Below are positions 8,189 through 19,189 of a DNA stretch of 64,000 nucleotides, one piece after another. The notes below the pieces were generated by a model. The model worked only from the letters and a program-made list of their open reading frames with translations. It searched no databases and was not told the origin of the DNA. Position 1 is the first letter of the stretch, and each line of letters opens with the position of its first letter. The stretch comes from Thiobacillus sp. SCUT-2 (lineage in GTDB: Bacteria; Pseudomonadota; Gammaproteobacteria; Burkholderiales; Thiobacillaceae), in the NCBI RefSeq assembly GCF_035621355.1, contig NZ_CP141769.1, positions 620,001 through 684,000 on the forward strand. The letters run 5' to 3'. A program made the position numbers and the translations under genes.

Positions 8189-8783
8189 GGCGGCCTCCGG
8201 CGGCCGTCGCCACGGTAAACCAGAGCAGGTCGCACTGCGCACGCAGGTGCGGGCGGCTCGCATCGTCGGCGGTTGCGGCGTCGAGGCGCGACAGCTGGCA
8301 GCCCTGGACCCGCACCATGCCCGGTGCGCGCGCCTTCAGCGCCTCGAGGAATCGCAGCAGATCGGTTTCCACCAGCAACGGCAGCGTCAGCGTCATCCGT
8401 GTCTGCCCCAGCGGCAGGCCCTGAGCCAGCACGGCCGGCGCGGGCGTGCGGGGGGTCAGGCGGTAGGTCAGTCCATACAGCCCGGCATCCCGGTTGGCGA
8501 GCTGCACCGCTTCGATCCAGGCGAGCCGGTCTTCCTCGCCCACGAATCCGTGTGCGGCAAGGGCGCGGTAGTCGGCCAGATGCGAGGCGATGATCTGTTG
8601 CTGCTGGCGGCTGCGGTCGAGCTGCTGGCGAGCCTGGTTGACCGCGGTCTGCTGCTGGAGCAGCTCCGCGCGTGCCCGCGTGGCCTGGCTGAGCCCCCAC
8701 AAGGTGCCGGCGCCGGCGAGCACCAGGGCAGCCAGGAGCAGCAGCAGCGGCAGCTTGAGGACCGCAAAGGGCGGGCGCGTCAT
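8181..8783 (-). CDS. mshJ: MshJ/PilO-like inner-membrane protein
   Basis: The 200-residue protein has one membrane segment near the N-terminus (LKLPLLLLLAALVLAGAGTLWGL), a heptad-rich coiled coil (about residues 35-75) and a C-terminal ferredoxin-like fold, which is the PilO/GspM/MshJ plan. It is expected to sit in the inner-membrane platform with the MshI product. It overlaps the mshI stop by 4 bases (ATGA) and the MshK-like start by 8 bases. Confidence 0.75.
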   Translation of the reverse strand: MTRPPFAVLKLPLLLLLAALVLAGAGTLWGLSQATRARAELLQQQTAVNQARQQLDRSRQQQQIIASHLADYRALAAHGFVGEEDRLAWIEAVQLANRDAGLYGLTYRLTPRTPAPAVLAQGLPLGQTRMTLTLPLLVETDLLRFLEALKARAPGMVRVQGCQLSRLDAATADDASRPHLRAQCDLLWFTVATAAGGRHE

Positions 8784-10279
8784 GAGCGCGCCTCCCGGTA
8801 CAGCAGGCGCAGGCTGAAACGGGCCATGGGGGCGCCGGCGGCATCGGCATCGAGTGTCTTGCCCGATAAGGTGCTGCCGGAATCGGCATTCACCGGGCTG
8901 CTGCGCAGCGTCACCTCGCGCACGCCGGGCATGGACTCGAGCATGTGGATGAAGGCTTCGATGCGTTGCATCGCGGCGCGGTAATTGCCGTCGAAGGAGG
9001 CCACGGCGGCGTCGATGTCGACCCGCACGCCGTCCCCGGCGGCCGGCGAATCGTCGCTCCAGTCGAGCCTGTCGAGCATGATGTCGGGTGCGGAAAGCAG
9101 GGGCTGGCCGACCACCGCGAGAAGCCGCGCGATGTCGGGTTGCGGGGCCGTCAGCCGGCGGGCCACGGCCACGGTCTGCACGAGCTGATCCGGCGTGGCG
9201 GCGTCGGCCGGGAAGCTGCGGGCGATGGCGCGATAACGGGCGTCGTATTGCTGATGTTGCTGTGCCAGCAGGCGTGCCTGGTCGGCCAGGTCCTGGGCGT
9301 GCAGCCAGAAGGCTGCGGTGAGGCCCAGCCCCGCCAGCGCGACGAGCCCGGCGGCGCCATGCAAGGCGCGCCGCCAGCGAAATTCCGTATGGTGCTGCAG
9401 CAGTTCGGGCGGGGCCAGGTTCAACTTCGGCACTTCGCCGGCGATCGCCGCCAGGGGCGCGACTTCCGGCGTCGCGGCCAGGAAGTCGTCGGGAATGCGC
9501 AGCGCGTGCGCGAGCGCCGGCATGTCGATCAAGCGGGTGCTGAAAGCCGGGTCCGCGTTGAGCGGCGCCTGGGCGCTGTCCAACTGCCCGCTCGGGTCGA
9601 GCAGAAGCACGTGCAGACGGGCCTCGCGGGGCAGGATGCGCTGGCCGCTGAGATACAGCTGGGTCTTGGCGATTTCGTCGGCCGCGTTGCCCGGCAGCTG
9701 GGTCGGCGATTCGCCGCCGATCAGCCGCGAGAAGCGCAGCAGCCCATTGTGGTAGTAGGACAGCCGCAGGCCGCTGCCGAGGCGGCATGCCAGCAGCGTG
9801 TGCGCGGACTGCTCGCGCAGTTTTTCCAGAAGGTGCTGGTACGCCAGGGCCATCGGGGCGATGCCCGCGAGCGGAACGCGTTCGCGATGCAGGATGCCGA
9901 GCCAGGGCGTCAGCCATTCCGCGTCCGGCAGCGCGGCCAGCAGGTAGCGATCGTCGCGGCGGCCGGTCGTCTCGCGCGTCTGCCGCCATGCACCGGTGAA
10001 GCGTGTGTTGCGGAATACCTGCTTGAGCTTGCGCGCAAGCAGTTCGTCGCGGGCATGCCCTTGCACGTGCGGCATGACCTCGCACCGATAGTCCTCGTCC
10101 ACGGTGTCGGCGACCACCAGCGTGGGCAGATGGGCGTGCCGGGCGATGATCTTGCGGAACGCGCCCAGGCCTTCGGCATTGGGCAGAAAGTCGCCCAGCC
10201 AGTGCATGTGGCCGGGGCGCCAGTCGAGCACGCCGACCTGGCGCGGCGTGGCGAAGAGGAGAAGGCGGTGGCCGAGCAT
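8780..10279 (-). CDS. mshI: MshI-like protein (PilM-like plus PilN-like regions)
   Basis: This 499-residue protein combines an N-terminal actin-like region resembling PilM (about residues 1-280) with a membrane segment (about 300-325, AAGLVALAGLGLTAAFWL). A periplasmic coiled-coil and PilN-like domain follow. In type IV pilus systems these are two proteins; in MSHA systems they occur as one. The start MLGHRLLLF overlaps the mshG stop by one base (TGATG). It should bridge the cytoplasmic motor and the periplasmic MshJ/MshK complex. Confidence 0.78.
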   Translation of the reverse strand: MLGHRLLLFATPRQVGVLDWRPGHMHWLGDFLPNAEGLGAFRKIIARHAHLPTLVVADTVDEDYRCEVMPHVQGHARDELLARKLKQVFRNTRFTGAWRQTRETTGRRDDRYLLAALPDAEWLTPWLGILHRERVPLAGIAPMALAYQHLLEKLREQSAHTLLACRLGSGLRLSYYHNGLLRFSRLIGGESPTQLPGNAADEIAKTQLYLSGQRILPREARLHVLLLDPSGQLDSAQAPLNADPAFSTRLIDMPALAHALRIPDDFLAATPEVAPLAAIAGEVPKLNLAPPELLQHHTEFRWRRALHGAAGLVALAGLGLTAAFWLHAQDLADQARLLAQQHQQYDARYRAIARSFPADAATPDQLVQTVAVARRLTAPQPDIARLLAVVGQPLLSAPDIMLDRLDWSDDSPAAGDGVRVDIDAAVASFDGNYRAAMQRIEAFIHMLESMPGVREVTLRSSPVNADSGSTLSGKTLDADAAGAPMARFSLRLLYREARS

Positions 10280-11484
10280 CACAGCGGCATGTTCCCGATG
10301 AGGTCGTAGACCGGCAGCAGCACCGACACCAGGATGCCGCCCAGCACGAGGCCGAGGATGGCGGTCAGCATCGGCTCGAGCACGCGCAGGCCGTTCTCGA
10401 TCGAATCGAGCACCTCGCGGTTGTAGAAGAACGTGACATTGTCGAGCGCTTCGTCGAGCGCGCCGGTCGTCTCGCCGACGCGCAGCATGCGGATCACCAG
10501 CGGCGGGAACAGCGCCAGCGACTGGAAGCTCTCGGACAGCCCGCGGCCGTCCGCGATCTGCTGCCCCGCGCGCCGCAGGCCGGCGGCAATCACGCGGTTG
10601 CCGGCGATCAGTTCGCAGGCACGGAGCGCCTCGAGCACGGTGACGCCCGAACGGTACATCATCGCCAGCGTGTTGGTGAAGCGGGACAGCACGATCTTCT
10701 GGACGATCGGGCCGACGATGGGCAGGCGCAGCTGGGTGCGGTCCCACCATTCCCGCCCGGCTTCGCTCTTCCGCACCCACAGCGGCAGCCCCACGCTGAT
10801 CGCCAGCACGACGAGGAGACCCAGCAACCAGTAGGAGCGAAGCGCATTCGAGACCGCCATCAGGACGAGCGTCGGCATCGGCATGGCCACGCCCATCGTT
10901 TTGATCAGGCCCAGGACCTGCGGCACCAGGTAGACCAGCAGGAACACGATTGCGGCGCCGACGACGGCCAGAACCATCGCGGGATAGATCATCAGCCGCT
11001 TGGCTTTCGCCGCAACTTCCTCCTGCCACTTGAGCGACTCGGACAGCCGCTCGAAGACCGCATCGAGCAGGCCGGTCTGCTCGCCGGCGCGCACGCTGTG
11101 GACGAACACGGCGCCGAAGACCGAGGGGTGCGCCGCCAGCGCCTGCGACAGCACCTTGCCGCCCTCGAGGTCTTCCAGGAGCGCGGTCAGCACGTCGCGG
11201 AAACCGCGCTTCTCCATGCTGTCGCGCAAGTCGCGCAGGCCCTCGAGCAGGGGAATGCCCGCGCGCGTGATGTAGCGCATGTGGATGCAGAAGGTCACCA
11301 GGTCGCGTCGGGTGACGCGCTCGCGACCGGTCGGTGCGTATTGCCGCGACAGCTCCGACAGCGTGACGAGGTCGAGCCCCATGCGCTTGAGGCGCAGTTC
11401 GAGATCGACATCGTTGACTGCCGACAGCGTACCCCGGACGGTACGGCCGGTCTGGTCGATCGCGCGGTAGTCGAAGAAGGGCAT
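10279..11484 (-). CDS. mshG: MshG, GspF/PilC-family inner-membrane platform protein
   Basis: The 401-residue protein has two T2SSF domains, each with a cytoplasmic helical bundle. Three main membrane stretches are seen, around AMVLAVVGAAIVFLLVYLVPQ, LLGLLVVLAISVGLPL and the C-terminal ILGLVLGGILVSVLLPVYDL. The FFDYRAIDQTGRTVRGTL opening and GIPLLEGL are typical family features. It couples ATPase motion to pilin insertion. A 106-base gap separates it from mshE, the only sizeable gap in the operon. Confidence 0.92.
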   Translation of the reverse strand: MPFFDYRAIDQTGRTVRGTLSAVNDVDLELRLKRMGLDLVTLSELSRQYAPTGRERVTRRDLVTFCIHMRYITRAGIPLLEGLRDLRDSMEKRGFRDVLTALLEDLEGGKVLSQALAAHPSVFGAVFVHSVRAGEQTGLLDAVFERLSESLKWQEEVAAKAKRLMIYPAMVLAVVGAAIVFLLVYLVPQVLGLIKTMGVAMPMPTLVLMAVSNALRSYWLLGLLVVLAISVGLPLWVRKSEAGREWWDRTQLRLPIVGPIVQKIVLSRFTNTLAMMYRSGVTVLEALRACELIAGNRVIAAGLRRAGQQIADGRGLSESFQSLALFPPLVIRMLRVGETTGALDEALDNVTFFYNREVLDSIENGLRVLEPMLTAILGLVLGGILVSVLLPVYDLIGNMPL

Positions 11485-11590
11485 CGCTAGTCGCCTCTCG
11501 CGCCGGCCCGCGGGAGGGGGGCGACCGACGGGCCGCTGCAGGAACGGAGCAACGCACGCGGCTCACGAAGGCGAGCGAGCGGGGCCATCG

Positions 11591-13288
<1,698 letters not shown>

Positions 13289-13297
13289 CGCGGGCGC

Positions 13298-14464
13298 CTA
13301 TCGAAGCGACTGGAGTTGCTGCACGCGGGTTTCGGCCTGGGCACGATCGAAGCGATGCGCGCCGCTGCCCGCGAGCGCCTTCTGGTAATACGTCAGCGCG
13401 CTGGGATACTGGTGCAGTTGATCGAGGCTGACGGCGAGGTTGAAGGCGTAGTCGCGGTTGCCGGGCGCGCCCCGGTAGGCCTCGAAGTAGGCTGCCTGGG
13501 CCTCGCTCCAGCGCCCCTCGCCGGCGTAGAGGTCGCCGAGCGTCTGGTACAGCTGCGGGCTCGGGTCGCGGTCGAGCAGGGTCTTCAGGCGGCTTTCGGT
13601 TGCCTGGCCGTCGGCGCTGCCCAGCAGGTCGAGCAGGGCGGCCTGTGCGACCGCATTGCGGGGATCGATGTCGAGCACCTGGCGATACAGGGCCTGGGCG
13701 TCGGCGTCGCGATTCTGCGCGCTGGCGATCACCGCCAGGCCGAGCAGGGCGTCCGGATTGCGCGCATGGGCCGCAGCCTGCCTATACAGGCGCTGCGCGT
13801 CGCTCAAGGCGCCACGCTGATACGCGGCGTAGGCCTGGGCCAGCAGCGTCGTCTCGGCGTCCGGCCGGAACACCGGCGCGCCGATCGCCGCTGCCGTGGC
13901 GGCGCGCGGGGCGGGCTCGGCCGCGCTCGCGCGCGGCGCAGGTGCATGGCCGGGGTGCGCCGCCGGTGCGGTCGTGGCAGGGGCGGTCGTGGGCTGCGCG
14001 GTCGAGTCGAGCGGAGCCGGCGTCGTCGCGCGCGGGACGGAAGGCGACCCCGGCGCGGAGGGTTTCGGCAATGCGGCGGGCACACCGGGCAGGACGGGCG
14101 GGGCGGGCTCCGCGATGCGGGGCGATGGCGGCTGCTGCGGTGCCGTCTCGACCGGCTGCAATGCGAAGTAGAGATAGACCCCGTAGCCGAGCGCAATGAT
14201 TGCGGCGACGACGGCGGTGAGTGGTACCAGCGACAAGTGCGGCAAGCGCAGCCGAAAGCGGGGGGGCGTACCCGCCGTGGCGTCGCTGCTGCCGAACAGC
14301 AGGCCGGGGGGCTCCACCCATTCGCGCGCCTTCGCGGTACCCGGAACCGCCGGTTCGAGTTCGAGATCGCCCTCGATGCGCAGTTCCGGCTCGGCCGTGC
14401 CGCTCCCCCCGCGCGCGGGGTTTGCCGCCTCGGCCTGCTTCAGGGCCTTGAGCAGCAGGCTCAC
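13298..14464 (-). CDS. mshN: MshN-like TPR protein
   Basis: The 388-residue inner-membrane protein has a cytoplasmic N-terminus of about 80 residues, one membrane segment (LTAVVAAIIALGYGVYLYFA) and a long Pro/Ala-rich linker. At least four tetratricopeptide repeats cover about residues 210-388. The opening MSLLLKALKQAEAA is characteristic of MshN and related GspB-like proteins. In MSHA loci MshN sits between the secretin and ATPase genes, as here. It probably links the cytoplasmic motor to the periplasmic secretin. Confidence 0.8.
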   Translation of the reverse strand: MSLLLKALKQAEAANPARGGSGTAEPELRIEGDLELEPAVPGTAKAREWVEPPGLLFGSSDATAGTPPRFRLRLPHLSLVPLTAVVAAIIALGYGVYLYFALQPVETAPQQPPSPRIAEPAPPVLPGVPAALPKPSAPGSPSVPRATTPAPLDSTAQPTTAPATTAPAAHPGHAPAPRASAAEPAPRAATAAAIGAPVFRPDAETTLLAQAYAAYQRGALSDAQRLYRQAAAHARNPDALLGLAVIASAQNRDADAQALYRQVLDIDPRNAVAQAALLDLLGSADGQATESRLKTLLDRDPSPQLYQTLGDLYAGEGRWSEAQAAYFEAYRGAPGNRDYAFNLAVSLDQLHQYPSALTYYQKALAGSGAHRFDRAQAETRVQQLQSLR

Positions 14465-14489
14465 CGGGCGCTCCGTGCGCGCGCGGCGC

Positions 14490-16250
14490 TCATGGCGCGC
14501 TCCGCGCGGTGGGCAGCAGGCGCTGGAACTGCCGCAACTCCTCGCTTTCCAGCGTCGGGTTGGAAACGACGATGGGGCGCAGGAAGATCACCAGCTCCGT
14601 CTGGTTGTTCATGCGCTCGTGCTGGCCGAATACGGCGCCGATGCCTTCCGGGCGGGACAGAACCGGCAGGCCGTCGCGCGCATTGTTGCTGTCGTCCTGG
14701 ATCAGGCCGCCGAGAATGACGGTCTGGCCGCTGCGCACCTGCAGCAGCGATTCCATCTCGCGCACCTGGATGACAGGAATGGAGTTTTTGACGCCTCCGG
14801 CTTTAAGATCGGGATTGGGGTCGTCTACGGCCCCCACCTTGCGTGAGATGGTGGGACGCACGGTCAGCGACACCATGCCGTTCTCGTTGATCTGCGGCAG
14901 CACCGACATCACGATACCGACTGGCACCGTATGGGCGGTCGTCGTAAACGTAGTTGTCGTGTTGTTGGCATTCTGGTTGGTGTCCGCCTTGAGCGTGAAA
15001 TACACCAGATTGTCGACCACCTTGAGCAGGGCGGTCTGGTTGTTCAGCGCCATGAGTTTGGGGCTGGACAACACCTTGGTCTTGCCGAACGATTCCAGCA
15101 GGTCGATTGCTGCCGTGAAGCCGTTGTTGCCGGAATTGGTGTAGGTGGCCTGGATAAAAGGCGACAGCGCCCCCGCCAGCGCACTGGCGCCGCCGCCTGC
15201 GGACGTGGTGATCTTCCAGCCGGTGGTGCCCTGCAGCGCTTTCGACCAGTCGATACCCGCGCGGTACTGGTCCTTCAGCGTCACTTCGACGATGGTCGCT
15301 TCGATCAGCACCTGGCGTTGCGCGGACTGCATCACGCGGTCGAGGTATTGCTGCACCAGTTCCTGCTGGCGCGCGGTGCCGAGCACCGTGACCGTGCCGG
15401 CGACCGGGTTGACGGCAACGTCGTATTTCCCGTCGCCGGACGGCCGGTTGGCGAACGCCGCGTTGAACAGGCTGGCGGCGCCGGGGCCGGCCTTGCTCGC
15501 GGCCTCGGCCTGGGAGACCCGCTCGGCGCGCTCGGCCTTCTCGGCCTCCAGCTGGGCGGCCCTTTCCTCGGTGCTCTGGGTGACGGCGCGCGTGCCGGCG
15601 AGGATGGTGCGGATGTTGTCGGCGAGCACCGCCCACAAGTCGTTGTTCGAGCGGCTGGCGACCGTGGTGGTCGAGGAGTTGCCGCTCGTCGCGCCCGGCG
15701 CGAGGCCGGAGGTGCCTGTGCCGATGTTGCCGACGCCGGTGCTGGCGATCTGGGCCGCCACGCCGACGCTGGAGGTGGTGTCGCGGGCGACGTTGACGTA
15801 GTTGACCGCATAGGTCTTGGCGTAGGGGGTGTCGGGCATGATCGACACCGTGCGGCCGTTCATCTCGTAGCGCAGGTCGGCCTGCCGGGCGATGCGGTCG
15901 AGGATGGCGGGCAGCGGCTCCTGCACGGCATTGAGCGAGACGCGCCCCGAGATGCCGGGGTAGAGGTCGATGTTGTACTTCGTGTCGCGGGCGATCGAGA
16001 ACAGCAGGTCCTTCACCGGCACGTCGTTGACGACGACGGTGTAGGTCGGCACGGGCGGGCTCGGTTTCGGCGGCATCAGCGCCGGCACCGCCTTCACGGG
16101 CGCGGGCGGCGGCGCCACCGGCGCGGCGGCGGGGCGCGTGATATGGTCGGGGGAGGTATCGAACGCCCGCGGCGGGACGCAGCCCGCCAGCGCGACGGCG
16201 GACAGCGCCAGGCCGGTCACTATGGAGCGTTTCAACAGCGCATTCCTCAT
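14490..16250 (-). CDS. mshL: MshL, outer-membrane secretin
   Basis: The 586-residue lipoprotein secretin has a lipobox in LSAVALAGC. A secretin/TonB N-terminal domain covers about residues 70-155 (VNDVPVKDLLFSIARDT). N-domains, then the secretin barrel domain (about residues 320-575), follow; the latter includes VGIVMSVLPQINENGMVSLTV. It forms the outer-membrane pore for the pilus or substrate. A Glu/Ala-rich charged stretch (about residues 225-265) interrupts the N-domains and looks like a coiled coil. Ten bases separate it from the MshM gene. Confidence 0.92.
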   Translation of the reverse strand: MRNALLKRSIVTGLALSAVALAGCVPPRAFDTSPDHITRPAAAPVAPPPAPVKAVPALMPPKPSPPVPTYTVVVNDVPVKDLLFSIARDTKYNIDLYPGISGRVSLNAVQEPLPAILDRIARQADLRYEMNGRTVSIMPDTPYAKTYAVNYVNVARDTTSSVGVAAQIASTGVGNIGTGTSGLAPGATSGNSSTTTVASRSNNDLWAVLADNIRTILAGTRAVTQSTEERAAQLEAEKAERAERVSQAEAASKAGPGAASLFNAAFANRPSGDGKYDVAVNPVAGTVTVLGTARQQELVQQYLDRVMQSAQRQVLIEATIVEVTLKDQYRAGIDWSKALQGTTGWKITTSAGGGASALAGALSPFIQATYTNSGNNGFTAAIDLLESFGKTKVLSSPKLMALNNQTALLKVVDNLVYFTLKADTNQNANNTTTTFTTTAHTVPVGIVMSVLPQINENGMVSLTVRPTISRKVGAVDDPNPDLKAGGVKNSIPVIQVREMESLLQVRSGQTVILGGLIQDDSNNARDGLPVLSRPEGIGAVFGQHERMNNQTELVIFLRPIVVSNPTLESEELRQFQRLLPTARSAP

Positions 16251-16260
16251 CAGCGAGCCC

Positions 16261-17565
16261 TTATCCCAGTGGCAAGACTACCGCGCGCATTTTGCCGACC
16301 GTGCGCAGAAACGGCGTACCGGCGGGGGCGGGAGGCAGGGCATGCAGTGCCGCCAGGGCTGCGTCGCGGCTGGGAAACTCGCCGGCGAGGATCATCCAGG
16401 CGGGCGCGCCCTGACTCAGCCCGTGCAGCACCCGCACCGGTCGCGGCGTGGCGGCATCCAGCCCACCCAATAATACGGCTGCCTCGGCCGCTTCTTTAGC
16501 GGAAGCGATCTGGATCACGCGGGTGCCGGGCGCGGCGGTGGCCAGCCAGCGCTCGGTCTGCCGGGCCAGCTCGGTCACCCGGGCCGCCGGGTCGGCCAAT
16601 GGCGGACGGGGCGCGTCGGCGGCGCGTGCCGGTGTGGCGGGCGACGCCAGCGAGTGCGCCTGCCAGGCGACGAACGCCAGCAGCCCGAGGCCCGTCGCGA
16701 CGCCGGCCGCCAGCGCGGCCCAGCGCGGCAGCTGCCTGCCGCCCGCCGCCCGTTCCGCCGTCCGGATGTCGGCATCGCCGGCGGCGGCATCGAGGTGCGC
16801 CGGGGTGAGCGTATGGGTTTGCGCGGCGTAGGCGGCGAGCAGGGTCTTGTCGGCCAGCACGTTGATGCGGCGCGACAGGCCGCCGGAGAGCCGGGTCATG
16901 CGCGCGATCAGCGCCGGGGGAAAGAGGTCGGGGCCGCGGTAGCCCGCCACCGACAGCCGGGCGCGGAGGTACTCGGCGACCTCGTCCTGGGTCAGCGGCG
17001 AGAGGTCGAGGCTCAGCGTGACGCGGTCCTTGAGCTGGCGGATGCGCGGGTCGGCAAGGTGGGCATCGAGCTCGGGCTGCCCGAACAGCACGATCTGCAA
17101 CAGCTTGTCGGTCGCGGTTTCCAGGTTGGTGAGCAGCCGCAGGAACTCCAGGTTGTCCAGCGCGATGCCCTGTGCCTCCTCGACGAAGACGACGACGCGG
17201 CGTCCGGCCTCGTGGCGGGCCAGCAGCGTGGCGTTGAGTTGCGCCAGCCGGGCCTGGCGGCCGGTCTCGGGCGCATCGACGCCGAGGTCGGCGAGGATCG
17301 CCGCCAGCATGTCGTCGGGCGACAGCGTGGGGTTGCCCAGATAGACACTGTCGACGGTGGCGGGCAGCTGCGCCGCGAGCTTGCGGCACAGCATGGTCTT
17401 GCCGCTGCCGACCTCTCCCACGACCTTGATGATGCCTTCGCCCTGGCCGATGGCATACACCAGCGCCGCGAGCATTTCCCCGCGCTGGCCACCGGGATAC
17501 CAGTATTCGGTGTTCGGCGTGATGCGAAAGGGCGCTTCTTTCAGGCCGAAATGGTCGAGATACAC
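16261..17565 (-). CDS. mshM: MshM/ExeA-type AAA ATPase with C-terminal SPOR-like domain
   Basis: The 434-residue protein opens MYLDHFGLKEAPFRITPN, typical of ExeA/MshM, with Walker A GEVGSGKT at residues 50-57 and a Walker B region VVVFVEEAQG. One membrane segment follows at about residue 285. The last 85 residues (RVIQIASAKEAAEAAVLLGG onward, with WMILAGEFPSRDAALAAL and TPFLRTVG) resemble a SPOR peptidoglycan-binding domain. ExeA proteins use ATP and peptidoglycan binding to help place the secretin. The gene follows the response regulator gene by 9 bases. Confidence 0.85.
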   Translation of the reverse strand: MYLDHFGLKEAPFRITPNTEYWYPGGQRGEMLAALVYAIGQGEGIIKVVGEVGSGKTMLCRKLAAQLPATVDSVYLGNPTLSPDDMLAAILADLGVDAPETGRQARLAQLNATLLARHEAGRRVVVFVEEAQGIALDNLEFLRLLTNLETATDKLLQIVLFGQPELDAHLADPRIRQLKDRVTLSLDLSPLTQDEVAEYLRARLSVAGYRGPDLFPPALIARMTRLSGGLSRRINVLADKTLLAAYAAQTHTLTPAHLDAAAGDADIRTAERAAGGRQLPRWAALAAGVATGLGLLAFVAWQAHSLASPATPARAADAPRPPLADPAARVTELARQTERWLATAAPGTRVIQIASAKEAAEAAVLLGGLDAATPRPVRVLHGLSQGAPAWMILAGEFPSRDAALAALHALPPAPAGTPFLRTVGKMRAVVLPLG

Positions 17566-17574
17566 AGCGACGGC

Positions 17575-19005
<1,431 letters not shown>

Positions 19006-19029
19006 ATATCCTCCGGGTCGATTGGTGCC

Positions 19030-19044
19030 GCAACGCCTCTGCCT
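19030..19044 (-). promoter_or_regulatory. Possible weak sigma-54 promoter before the regulator gene
   Basis: On the minus strand AGGCAGA-GGCG-TTGC keeps the GG-N10-GC spacing and the TTGC of the -12 element, but differs from the -24 consensus at three positions. The GC lies about 25 bases before the GTG start. If real, the regulator would activate its own operon. It could be chance in such GC-rich DNA. Confidence 0.3.
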
Positions 19045-19189
19045 CTGTGGGCAGACTTGAATTGTCGTGCGCATGTCGGTTTTTCGACGATTGTGCCAGA
19101 GAGCCCGTGAAAGTAAAACGGGGGCGGCACGGCGGGGAGGCGCGCCGCGAGCATCCTGCTGCCGCGGCGCTGTCCGGGGGAACGGGCGA

